Positions 37,276 through 48,500 of a stretch of 64,000 nucleotides of DNA are shown piece after piece (the stretch's first letter is position 1; each line of letters opens with the position of its first letter). Source of the stretch: Drosophila persimilis (taxonomy: Eukaryota > Arthropoda > Insecta > Diptera > Drosophilidae); the NCBI RefSeq assembly GCF_003286085.1, contig NW_020825312.1:6448001-6512000 (forward strand). Direction: 5' to 3'. The position numbers and the translations under genes are program-made. The notes under the pieces are model-generated. The model was not told where the DNA came from. It was given only the letters and a program-made list of their open reading frames with translations, and made no database searches.

Positions 37276-37683
37276 TCTACGTTCATATTCATAATTACCC
37301 GTCCAAAAAAAAAACTACAAAACATACGGCTGTAAACTGTGGTGGCCCAAGGAGATACAAAACTACATAAATACGGGCACTCTACGTTCATATTCATAAT
37401 TACCCGTCCAAAAAAAAAACTACAAAACATACGGCTGTAAACTGTGGAGGCCCAAGAAGATACAATTCAGCTTCATCTGATCGTTTTTCTACACAAACCT
37501 ACATAAATACGGGCACTCTACGTTCATATTCATATTTACCCGTCCAAAAAAAAAAAAACTACAAAACATACGGCGGTAAACTGTGGAGGCCCAAGAAGAT
37601 ACAATTCAGCTTCATCTGATCGTTTTTCTACACAAACCTACATAAATACGTATTTATGTAGTTTTGTATCTTCTTGGGCCACC
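37273..37683. repeat. Tandem units ending in an inverted (fold-back) arm
   Basis: Three units start with CACTCTACGTTCATATTCAT at 37,273, 37,378 and 37,514 (spacings 105 and 136 bp), each with an A8-A12 run and a copy of ACATACGGC. Units 2 and 3 carry an extra segment of about 30 bp. The third unit ends CTACATAAATAC at 37,649 and is followed at once by its inverted copy GTATTTATGTAG, extending to 37,683 as the reverse complement of the end of unit 1. The array cuts the AGO2 exon at the shared CACTCTACG. It looks like a fold-back element or a replication-slippage product. Confidence 0.75.
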
Positions 37684-40603
37684 AAGCAAGCGGCAACGCT
37701 CGGCGGAGGACACCACCACACAAGTCCAACAGGCCAAGAGGACGAAAACACTGATTGGCCCGCGGACAGATTTCTCGTCCTTCCCGAACATCCGCTGGCA
37801 AAGTGACGTGCGGGACGGTAAACGGGGAAGCTGAGCAGACGAATTATGTGTGGATTGGATCATGGAAAGCGACTCAAATATATTCGCCAAGTGCCGCAAT
37901 AATGTGTTGCAATTGGGAGTTCCTCAATCGAGTTCCCAGAAATCGAGCTGCTTCAGTACATCTCTTACGAGTATATGACATGCCACTCTAGAACCTCTCC
38001 GAAATACCATCCAATCTGCCGAAGCCTATGTCTGTGCCCGACGTCTTGTGTGTTCCAAACATTTTCCTATTGTCTGTTTGATCTAAAAATAAACGTTTAC
38101 CATATTTTAATGCCCCTTTTAATGTCAACTGTTACGTGCTGGCCCTGACTCCGGCTCCATGAACTTGGGGCCAACGTTTTCAATGCCATAAATTGGGGTA
38201 TGAGCACAGCGTGTGGCCCTTGGGGGGCTACCTATGGGTGCCAGCGACTGGGGCCCCAGTGCAAGGCGGTGCTTTGAACTCCTTCGCTGTTTACGACAGT
38301 GTCGTATATGTATGTAGGCCTCCCAAGACAATGACGATGACAATGAGTCAGCTGTGACGACAAGTGCTGACGCAACTGACTCCTCCCGATGGCAGCTTTA
38401 GCGACAATCGGCCCTGTTAATGGCATATAATTACGCGGATCAAAGCGGAAACCGATCATTTGAAAGGTGAAATCTGACGAAATGTTGTCAATGTAAGTGT
38501 CCCAAAATCATGTCCCTTCAAGTGCCGTCTCTAGCCGTAAGACAATTGTTTCTGGCCAATGAATCATTAGTTGGAGGAAAATGGAGGACCACCGCCCAAG
38601 TGTGAGGACGCCAAGGCAGGGTGAAAGCCATCGCTCGGCGGTCCTCTACGCTCAAGGAGGTCTACCCAGGAGCCCAGCTGGAGGCCGTCAAGTGCGAGGA
38701 CATCCCCAACAATCCGAGGCCCAGAGCGTGGGTCTCGGCGAAGCCTGCAGAGCCGGATAAGATTCTCCGGATTCTGCAGGTCTGCAACCCCCACCTTCCC
38801 ACCGCGCCAAATCATCCACGACACGGAGGGCGCTGTGGACTACGGTCGAGACAGACCTGGAGCCACCGGAGATCCCTAGCCTGTGTCGGTGTCGGATGAC
38901 ATCCTAGATGGTTACGTGTCAGACGTGAGCGATCTCAAGCACATCTCCACCTAGCCAAGGGTGGAGCCGACATAGTCCTCATTCACCTCACACACGCCCG
39001 GCGAGCATGTGATTTGTATGTACTCGAACAGCACTGCCTGGTTCAGTGGTGCCAAGCTGCGCGTTCACCTGGACATACAGGTGGGAGAGCATGCCATCCT
39101 CGGAAACAGGGTCTCTGATCTGAGGACTAATGACTATAAGCTGACACCGCAGGTAAAACTCGCACCTGCATCCTTGCAAAAAGAGATTTGCACTTATTTT
39201 TGCTTCCGAATTTCTCAGTGCTCACTGAGAATCTGCTCCACAGACTGCGAGGCCAAGGCGACTGTGCTCCGCGTCATAGGATACAGGTGGGCACGAGCGA
39301 ACCGGCACCCGCCGTAACTGTACACACCGTCGGAAGTCCGACTAGAGTGCGACGCCAGTGGGGAAGCACTGACACCAACGAAAGGGGTCAGAGGGTCCTA
39401 TTAAATAGGATTAGATTGTAGGGAAAATCATCAGCGTGGCTTACTTAACCAATATACACATTTTTCCTGTTGTACTATCTCGAGTTCTTAAAGCCAGTAA
39501 TTCAATCTTTCACCTCATGGGAACATCGTATCCTGGAGGGTCCTTCTCGGACCACAGGTGCGTGGAAACCGTATTCTCTTTTTCACTACCGAGACCAGCT
39601 CAATTCCGGAACCTTAGGCGGACAAACTGGGCTCGGTACTCAGACTGTAAATTGACAGACTGGCCTTGTAATCGGCCTAGCTCTGCTCAACGTTTTCAGT
39701 CTTAGCTTTATTGAAGTCTCCGGGAGGCTTTCCGGAGTTCCCTCAGTTTCGGATTCCACCATTCAGGTTTCTTCCGGCCTCTGCTCTTGCCAGAGGGGCA
39801 GGATTTATCGAGCGCCTCATTGCAGGCGTCGGTAAATAGTTTAACGTGATGAGTCGTCGGCTGCGTTGAAAACAGATCACACTACCTGCTAAGCCAGGAG
39901 AACATTTCCTGGGCAATCAAAAGCTTCAAACCATACAAGTCTGCGGGACCAGATGGCATCATCCCTGCCCAACTGATTCACGCTGGACAAAAAGCCACTA
40001 ATTGGCTCAAAAGGATATACGAGGGAATCTTATCCCATGGATATATCCCGGAAACCTGGCTTCATACCAAAGGCGTCTTCATCCTCACACTGCCCCCAAA
40101 GATTTCAGACCCATAAGTCTATCGTCCTTCTTTCTGAAGACGATGGAACGGCTTTTAGGGATGCATCTCACGGTAAATATTCCGCCTAGTCTAATCTCAG
40201 ACTCCCAGCATGCCTATCGGAAAGAAAGATCCACCGAAACGGCCCTACACACGATCACACCTCACACACCTCAACTGTAAGGAGTACACCCTTCCTCAAC
40301 ATAGAAGGCGCCTTTAATAACATCCTCCCGACCGCCATCACGAGTGCACTTACGGACCTGGGGGTTGACTCCCGGACGGTGAGCCTGATCGATCAGATGC
40401 ATCACTGGGGACGTCAACGTCCACCAGATTTGTCAGTAGAGGCACCCCGCAGGGCGGAGTCCTCTCGCCCCTCCTATGGAACGTGGCAGTGAATGAACTG
40501 CTGCGGGAGATAGAGGGGGGTGGTTGCCGCGTAGTGGCGTATGCGGGCGATGTTGCTATAGCATTCTCGGGTAAATTCCCGCAGACGCTGTGTGAGTGCC
40601 TGA
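37676..40603 (+). mobile_element. Degraded non-LTR retrotransposon (LINE)
   Basis: Several frames on the plus strand read as parts of one LINE in the expected order. At 37,680-37,830 there is a basic segment (PSKRQRSAEDTTTQVQQAKR). At 38,620-38,850 there is a DUF4780-like segment (VYPGAQLEAVKCEDIP, RAWVSAKPAEPDKILRILQ). At 39,520-39,660 there is the tail of an endonuclease (FSDHRCVETVFSF, FRNLRRTNWARYSDC). At 39,900-40,600 there is reverse transcriptase (FKPYKSAGPDGIIPAQL, FRPISLSSFFLKTMERLL, QHAYRKERSTETALHTIT, GTPQGGVLSPLLWNVAVNEL). Many frame changes and stops make it clearly dead. The EN-RT type and DUF4780 partner suggest the I/R1/LOA group, but the exact clade is uncertain. It is cut at 40,603 by an AGO2 fragment, and the 3' tail is not seen. 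Confidence 0.75.
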
Positions 40604-40858
40604 CAAGTTAACGTCGAGATAATTGACAGATACTTGACCTGGTTTTCCCAAAGTTCCACGCTTCATGGTGAGTGCCGACAGTGGCGGCTGAGGCAGACCT
40701 CGTCCCTGGGCTCCTGGCCATTGCCGGAGTTCGACTTGCGGCTGACGAGAACTATAGAGCTGGGAGCCTCCTTGGCGTTGTTGATTGCCGCCCTGTCCTC
40801 GCTGTTGTCCTGCGTGCTGTTGTATGTTCTGTTTTTTCATAGCATCGCTGTGTGGCTG
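40604..40858 (-). pseudogene. AGO2: AGO2 N-terminal fragment inserted in the LINE
   Basis: On the minus strand this 255-bp piece reads QPHSDAMKKQNIQQHAGQQR, then NQQRQGGSQLYSSRQPQ and finally KPGQVSVNYLDVNL. It matches part of exon 2 of the copy at 36,689-37,185. It carries an extra stretch (about 15-18 residues, including LPQPPLSALTMKR) that the other copy lacks. It holds no start, stop or splice site. Its ends are sharp: LINE sequence on the left and unrelated sequence on the right. It is a dead fragment of a further AGO2 paralogue or allele lineage. Confidence 0.8.
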
Positions 40859-41857
40859 TAAAAATTCCCACCGATCCGCTAAAATGAACGCTAAATTATA
40901 ACGTTTTAGACATGCTATGGAGTCGCTCCATGCATTCCTGATCATTGATCCGCGATCACCGATCCCAATCGCCAGAGCCAAATCCGGCTGCATATTGCGT
41001 TAAACGCGCGGGAGTCTCAGTTCAGATTGGTTTCGATTCGCCAGCCAGTTCCTATCTATATGAATTTTTTTTGGACCAGCTTATGTGTGAATATAGCCTG
41101 GGGGCTCTCATCTTCCATCTGAGCTCTACCACCTCGCACCACGCTCCTTTATCTCTCGCATTTAAGTACTTTAAGTCCTTGGATATGTACACCGCCGCGG
41201 ATAAGTTATATTTGTAAAATGTAGTTCCTCCCAACTGCATCCTCGCAGTCTCCCCAGTTAATCAGCGGAACAGCTCCTGCTCTTATCCTGCGCTTATGCA
41301 CAGCCCTACCCTACCCTACCATCATTGTAGAAATCCCCACTAGTCGTAGTTTACGGTTTAAGCGAATTTTTTTCATAGTTTCTAAGTGCAAAATAAAATA
41401 CAAAATCCACAACAGATTATATAATTCTTTCCTTATTCTGTCACTGCGCGAGGGGCCCGCTTAGGGTCCGTGAAGAAGATATATCAATTGGATTGGATAA
41501 TATACTAAGTATATCTCCGAGGAATTTTTTTTGCATTTAACAAAACGAAATGAAAGAATTGTTTATATCGGACTATCTGCTAATGTTTATAAATAATATC
41601 TACTCGTACTCGTATTCAAAGTCAAGATTCTCGTACATGGGACTTCCTTTCTGATGACCTGTGGGGAAATCTCCTGCGCCTGTGCCTGCTACTAGTCCAG
41701 GGGATCTCCGAAACCCTTACAGAAGAGGCTAAAGGAGGAGGGAGAGACCACACGCACACAAATGTTAGTCAGCCAAATCGAATCGAATCGGTTCGTGGAC
41801 AGCTTATAGTTACCTATTTCTTCGGTGGATTGCAGCTCCAGGCCAAGCAATACAACC
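40859..41857. other. Unassigned sequence
   Basis: I recognise no gene or named repeat here. A 90-codon plus-strand frame (40,945-41,217) has no domain. Short CTACC repeats occur near 41,305-41,325. Confidence 0.35.
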
Positions 41858-42055
41858 TCATTGGTCTCTGTACAAATTGCGACTTGTGGCATTGTATTGC
41901 TGGTCCCATTTTTCCTCCCAGCTAAGAAGATTCCCCACAGCGATAGCAGGCTCTTTTGGATTGCCCATGTGATGCTTGCGCTTGCGTCCGTTGGGTTGCC
42001 CAATGGGTGGCCATGTGTCTGGCAATATCGACCTGCTGAGCTCCTCGTCGATTTT
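41858..42055 (-). pseudogene. Possible terminal coding exon of an unidentified gene, cut by an INE-1-like repeat
   Basis: The minus strand is open for 65 codons from the repeat border at 42,055 to a TGA at 41,860-41,858. It reads KIDEELSRSILPDTWPPIGQ, a basic GRKRKHH patch, and LLSWEEKWDQQYNATSRNLY. Amino-acid use is protein-like and not repetitive. A second frame over 41,692-42,003 is also open (QVAICTETNEVVLLGLELQS) and reaches a donor-like GAAATAG/GTAACT. This could mean a frame-shifted pseudogene. The upstream part is replaced by the INE-1-like element. I do not recognise the family. Confidence 0.3.
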
Positions 42056-42904
42056 TATACCCGATACTCAAAATGAGTATTGGGGTGTATTAGATTTGTG
42101 GTAAAAGTGGATGTTTGTAACGTCCAGAAGGAATCGTTTCCGACCCATAAAGTATATATATTCTTGATCAGCATCAATAGCCGAGTCGATTGAGCCCTGT
42201 CTGTCTGTCCGTCCGTCCGTCTGTCCGTCCCCTTCAGCGCCTAATGCTCAAAGACCATAAGAGCTAGAGCAACGATGTTTTGGATCCAGACTTCTGTGAT
42301 ATGTCACTCCTACAAAAATATTTCAAAACTTTGCCCCGCCCACTTCCGCCCCCACAAAGGGTGAAAATCTGTGGCATCCACAATTTCGACGATACGAGAA
42401 AACTAAAAACGCAGAATCGTAGAAAATGACTAAATCTTCCAGAGTGCAAAATCTGAACCAGATCGTATAAATATTATAGCCAGAATCACGAAAAAAATTT
42501 CACTCTTTCTCGCTCTGTCTCACTCTAACACACAGGTTTCATGGTCGGTTTTGCCAATTGCAAAATATGAGTTCAAGGATCTCAGAACCCATAAGAGCTA
42601 GAGCAACCAAATTTGGTATCCACACTCCTGTGATATCGGACCTTGACCGTTTTGTGTCAAAATTTCGCTGATCATCTGGATCAGATCAGATCATTTTTAT
42701 AACCAAAAGGAACAAATCAATTTGCACTGGCTACGCAGCGCCCGACGTCACGCTCAGAGTGATTTTCTGTCTCTCTCGCACGTATTGTTTGTCGTGTCGT
42801 TCATTATTAGTGGCGTCTGGCGGAGGAGAGCCATATTGACTTAGTATCGGGTATAACTGTAAAGTTGCTGCGTCCGCCTCAACTCACAACGTTCCCCCCC
42901 GTTT
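42056..42904 (+). mobile_element. INE-1/DINE-1-like repeat (copy 1)
   Basis: The element begins TATACCCGATACTCAAAATG and its inverted partner AGTATCGGGTATA lies at 42,843-42,855, followed by a shared tail to about 42,904. Inside are CATAAAGTATATATATTCTT, GATCAGCATCAATAGCCGAG and a GTCC/GTCT microsatellite at about 42,199-42,232. These are hallmarks of the Drosophila INE-1/DINE-1 (Helentron-derived) family. It encodes no protein. It is shorter than the copy at 61,255 because part of the middle is missing. Confidence 0.72.
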
Positions 42905-43591
42905 GTTGTATATTCGCTCTGTCCTAATTCTCTGGTGTTTGTATTGTTCAGATGGCTCCTTTTAATTGAACCTTTTTTTTACCAATGAAGTGGAGTGGAA
43001 ATATTGGTTTTTTACTTGTCACAAAAAATGCAACTCTGGCTTGGACTGAGCACACTGGCCCAACACTGCTCAGCGTTAATCCCAATCAAGTCACGAAACG
43101 TCTTTTAACACATACATGTTCCGTGCACCGATGAACTTTTGATGTACTGTACTGTTTTCTCCACTTTTTTGTTTGTTGCTGTTTGTTGATTAATTAATAA
43201 TCCAAAGGAGTTGCGTTATGGTTTGATCCATTCTCTATATTTTCCTCATTTTCTCACGCGGACCGCACTGAAACTATTTGCACTTACTTTCTACGAGGAA
43301 AACGCTCTGGATCTGGCTTCGGGACCGCCTCAATTGCAGCAACATATTGCTACTTCACTTCACAGAAGGTCCAAAGGTCCCAGCCTAACGGGAATGAGTT
43401 AAAAGTATTATGGCTCTTAAATTTAACAGCTAACAATGTAAGGATACATTTCATGTCGCTAACTGGTTCATATCCTGTGTGAACAAAACTTTCATAAAAT
43501 TATAAAAGGTCCGCTTAGAGTACGACGCTACAACCAACCAACTCAATAAGGAGTTACCATCATAACCGATCATAAACATAATTTTATGCAG
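42905..43591. other. Unassigned sequence
   Basis: No recognised element is visible. A plus-strand frame at 43,211-43,402 ends with a non-repetitive segment (ALDLASGPPQLQQHIATSLH) but has no domain, and its relation to the exon pair that follows is unknown. Confidence 0.3.
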
Positions 43592-43868
43592 ATAACATTG
43601 AGAAAATGAAAGAGGTAAGAGAGATAATGTTTATCAACAAAAAAACATTTTAATTTAGTAAAAAAAAAAATCTATATTTACATTTTAGGTTCTTGAAACG
43701 CTGAACCCAGAAGATTCTGAATCTATTGAGCTGGCAAAAGAGCTGGTAGAAGCAAAGGTGCTACCATTAGCAAAGTCAATGGATTCATTTAAAGAAGCTG
43801 AAAATATTGTTCATAACATAACTGGTGGTTTTGGAATAGATTTCAAAACGTCAGAGCCTCTTAAATAA
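43592..43868 (+). CDS. C-terminal two-exon fragment of an unidentified gene
   Basis: Exon 43,592-43,614 (after acceptor TTTTATGCAG) reads NIEKMKE. It is followed by a 74-nt intron with donor GAG/GTAAGA and acceptor TATTTACATTTTAG/GTT. The last exon 43,689-43,868 gives 59 residues and a TAA: VLETLNPEDSESIELAKELV, EAKVLPLAKSMDSFKEAENI, VHNITGGFGIDFKTSEPLK. Frame, phase, splice signals and a charged helical composition all agree, so this is host coding sequence rather than noise. The upstream exons are not found in the window. It may be the end of a gene whose 5' part was lost, or a duplicated gene tail like the AGO2 pieces nearby. I do not recognise the family. Confidence 0.55.
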
Positions 43869-45548
43869 TTATTTAGAGAAAATGTTGTATATTTCCTCTA
43901 GTTTACTAGTTGACAATTGTTAATCAAATTTCAATATATATATCACCTTAAAATCGTTTTTATATTATTGTGATTTGATTAGCATATGCATATTTTGGCA
44001 TATATCTTGCGGATGGAGACTGGGCAACTGCACGGAGAACGTCAGTAGTGATTTTGGGAATGAAGATTCAGCGGCATTTAGATTTTATATTATTTATTGG
44101 TTTGTATCAAGCCCAAAACAAAGCCAAGCCTCGAACACCATCGATTACGATTCGCTTTTGACGCATACATTGTACAGTGTGCAGTATTAAATAAATAGTT
44201 TAAAATGGAAAAAAAGTTATAAAATATTTTATTTTATTGAGATGTAATTGGGACGTAGATAACAGTGGAGCCATTCGGGTTCTATTCATTTTCTGACAGT
44301 CTGGCAGCGCCTACGCACAGCTGCTGAAGCGAAAGCACCGTTATACTGTACAAATGTAGGCAATGTGAAAATAATGAAATAAATCGAAAATCTCTCATTA
44401 TGAGTCAAATGCTGTTAATTTTCAGTAGCTAATCCAAAAATTGAGCTTGTGCTTACCACGCCGAAGCGCAATCACTTGCTTAAGGATGTTCCCCCATCCG
44501 CACCAGGTGTCAAATTCTCGGCCGCGGTGCATATGGTACTGCTTTTAAGTCAATTTATCGCGGTATTTTTTACCCAATAAAATGGATATATCTTATTGAT
44601 CGCTTCTGAACTTTGAACAGATTACTCCGCTTGAAGATTATCAAGGGACATAATTATCATAATAACAGAGTCCACTGTTGCCTTTAGTATTATCGTTATG
44701 GAGTGTCCGTAGGATACTGGACACGCTAGCGTTGGCGTTCATCCACAGAGTGCTGTATGTGATTCGGTTGGACATTGTGGCTGCTCTGCGCTACTGTGTG
44801 CTTAACGTGCTCCGCGTGGACCTCAAGCCTGCCAAAATTTTGGTAACTGCCAGCGCAACTACATTTCCAAGCTGTGCTACATAGGGTCATACATTAAAAT
44901 TGGCGAGTTTTGAGCCCGCCAGAGCCAGAGCAATGCCAGGGGCACCCTGTCTCTGCAAGCCCTGCGCTCGGATCCACTTTCAGGCGCCTCGGCCACTCCC
45001 TGGTTTGGCATGTGTCAAATGCAGTGCAGTCGCTGCAACGACTCCATCACTTATCAAGTGGTCAAGCCCTCTCCGGCGACTACCCCAAGAGAGCACCCCT
45101 CAGCTGTAACCGGAAAGGGGATTTTGTAAGTGAGTGAAAGCAGTTCAAGGGCGGATGGCGTGCCGCAATCTAAATTTTAAAACATCGTGCAGCAGTAGCC
45201 GTGAGCTAAAGAGGAAGCACGAAGAACAGATCTGAACCTAAGCTGCTGGGGGATCGAGCCTAATTTCCACACGAGCCCTATTCTTCTGAGGAATAACCTG
45301 GAGCTCATCTTGAGCAGAAGCTCTCCCGCCGGCTTGCTTTTCGGCTTATGTCGTGATTATGTCGTGTTCGTTTGTAATTTGTTTGAATTATTTGTACTGT
45401 TTTATAAGCTTTTACCATAGAAATCTTTCGATTGATTGATCTTTGATTGATTATTACATTAAGGGCAAGACAGGTGTGGGTCAATAATTTATATTTTGTA
45501 ACTTCTTTTTCGTTTAGAAGAAGTGAAGATATTTTGTTAGTTTTCTGC
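43869..45548. other. Mostly unassigned; contains the 3' flank of the AGO2 paralogue
   Basis: The right part (about 45,150-45,548) is downstream of the minus-strand AGO2 stop and may hold its 3' UTR. On the plus strand a frame at about 44,910-45,126 (HSLVWHVSNAVQSLQRLHHL) runs to a strong donor, GATTTT/GTAAGTGAG. It could be a leftover exon of an unknown gene, but nothing else supports it. The frame at 44,678-44,884 is unrecognised. Confidence 0.3.
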
Positions 45549-48500
45549 CTAAACAAAATACATAGGGTTCGTCTTCATGAACTCTGGCACTATCAAACGC
45601 TTTGCGTACTCCACCTGGGGAGAACGAAACTTGGTGCAGCTGGAAGAAAAGCAGTCAAGATGACTGTTCGGGCCAGCCGCTGAAGAATAACCGTAACTTT
45701 AACATTATTATTTATGAGCATAGAGAGCCGCCTACATATGGTGTAAAACGTTGACTTTCTGCAGAGCTGCTGCGCTCTCCCGCTAAAGGGGGCTCTCTGC
45801 CGCCGCCACTTCGGCAATTACTTTGATCTGCTGCCGCCACTTCGGCAGTCACTTTGATCTAACGCCGTCGTCTATAGTTTAGTTCTATGCTAACCCCTCT
45901 GCGCATTGGTTGCATATCGATCTCGCATAAAGTTTATCTGGCAATAGCAAGCAATCGGCTTCCGCTAAGCCACCAAGATTAAATACGAATTATAAAGTTT
46001 AACCAAAAATCTCTTTTTATTTTGAAATACATAGGTGCCAAAAAAGCTTGGCATCTCAAACATTGGTGACCCCCCGACGTGATATAAAACCATTTCTTAA
46101 TCGCGTTCCGTTAAAACACTTATTAATTATACAATATTGTGTTGTTGGGTAGTTTAACTACCAACAAATACATTTGTGTGCACATTAAAAACAGTTTAAA
46201 GTGCAAATTCAGTGAGAGTGCCGCTGGAATATTTATAGACAAATTCCGGTACTTTAAGCGTCGAATCTCTCATTCTCTGCGCAGCTGCAGCCGCGGTTCT
46301 TGACTTTTCGTGTCTTGCATTCTCGCTCTCGCGTCTATACATCGTCGCTTAAGCGGTATTTCATTTTCCGTTGTTTTGTCGATTGCACAACGGTTAACAT
46401 GGACAACGATCCAAATACAGGCGCGAGCGGAAATATTGTGGTGGCTGATTCCAGACTGAGTCTGTATAAGCGTAAAAGTCAGTCATTATATGATCGATTG
46501 CACAGGCTTGGCGAATCCTTCGCGGGGAATAAAATCGATAAGCTGACCGCCGCGGAAGTCGAGGTGCGCCTTGATATGTTGCCAGAAATTCGAGAGGAAT
46601 TTAATAAGGCCCATAATGAATTGGAGGCTCTCGATCAAAACGAGATTGGGAGTGAGCTGCGCGAAATCTTCGATACTCTTTTCATATCGTTGAAAGCTGA
46701 GTTGCTGGCTGCTGTTGAAGACAGGCTGTAAGACAGTCACACGCCGCTGCCCATTCTACGACTCTGCCAAGCCATTCCGGACATAGTACCATCATCATGG
46801 CTCACAAGCAGCGACTTCCTGAGCTGAAGGTGCCTAAGTTTTCTGGTGGATACGTCGAGTTCTCGGATTTTATGGCAATGTTCAAATCGGTGATTGAAGC
46901 GGATGCGGATCTCAGTGACATCGAGAAATTCCAGCACCTTCGCTCTTGCCTCGCTGATGCGGCTTTGGATTCGGTTCGATCGTTGGAGCTCTCCAGTGCC
47001 AATTATCGTGCGGCTCTGGATATACTTAATAAACGCTTTAATAACAAAAGACTTGTTTTCCAGGCACACATCAAGAAGATTCTTGGGCTAAAGAGGGTAG
47101 ACTCGCCTTCTGCTAAAAGGCTTCGGGAGTTTTCGGATGCAGTCAATTTACACATGCGAGCGTTGCAGACATTGGGAACTGCTGAGGAGGTTTCAGGATT
47201 CATGGTCATCAACATGCTGCTGCAGAAGTTGGATTCGAAGACGCAAACCAAATGGGAGGAGCACACATCGTCGGATGCTATACCTACCGCAGAGGAATTC
47301 TTCGAATTCTTGCAGCAACGGTGCCAGAAAATGGAGCGATTGGAATATGCTACAGCGACACACGCTAGTAGCGATCAGGTGGGAAAAAACCATTCCTATA
47401 CGCAGGTTAAGAAAACGTTTGTAGCTTCCAACTCTTCCGCCGACCCGTCTGTATGCGTCTTTTGCCACTCAGCGGGCCATGGAATATACTCGTTGCCTAT
47501 TGCCTAAAACCGGGGCACCGGACCCGCGCATGCAATAGTGAAAAATGTCGAGTATGCGGCGGTAGGCATCATAGTTTGTTGCACTTCGATAGTATACAGC
47601 CCACAACACAAGGCTGCCCAGGTATTACTCCTCCCGATCTGGCCGTTCAACCGGACACTCTTTCCGTTGCTCAAAATTCTGCTAGCAGCTCGTCTCTACC
47701 TTCGTCTACCTCTCTTGCTGCCCAAGGTCTTCACTCTGATGTCGTGCTTCTGGCTACAGCCGTGGTTCTCGTGAAGAATCGGTCTGGCGTTTTAGTTCCT
47801 TGTAGTGCCATCTTAGATTCAGGATCGCAGCTGCATCTCGTCACATCCAGGTTCGCCCAGCAGCTTCAGCTTAGGAGAACTCAATCGTCTGCACTTGTGT
47901 CTGGGCTGGGCGATACCAGCGTTTCTACTGAGGGATCCACCATAAGCATTTGTATGCATTCTCGCACCTCTGCTTACACAACTACGCTTACTGCTCTCAT
48001 CGCCCCCACGATTACCGATTCTCAACCAAGTATGGCAGTAAATGTATCCGATTGGCGTATTCCATCTAACATTCAGCTCGCTGATCCTGCATTTTTCAAT
48101 CCTCAACGGGTTGATCTTCTCATTGGTGCGAGCGTTTTTTATGATCTCCTCTGCGTAGGGCAAATCAAACTCACCGATGGACTGCCTCTTCTGCAGAAGA
48201 CCCGGCTTGGGTGGATCGTATCTGGCGCTGGACAGAAGGTATCAAGCTCGGCGCTTTTGGCCACGCACAATTGTCCAGATTCGATAACTGAGATGGAAGC
48301 AAGGTTGGATAAAACTCTTCGTATGTTTTGGGAAGTCGAGAATTGTGTGGAGGCTGGGTTGAATACCAAAGAAGAAGACAATTGTGAAGCACATTTCGTA
48401 AGCCACCTTTCACGGTTGCCATCCGGGGAGTATGCAGTTCGTCTGCCGCTAAATAACAATACTGATCGTTTAGGAGAATCTTATGCTCAGGCTTATCGAC

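Noticed and set aside
37273-37650. CRISPR-like spaced repeats
   Set aside because: The units are contiguous long repeats of different length in an animal genome, ending in a fold-back; no CRISPR features.
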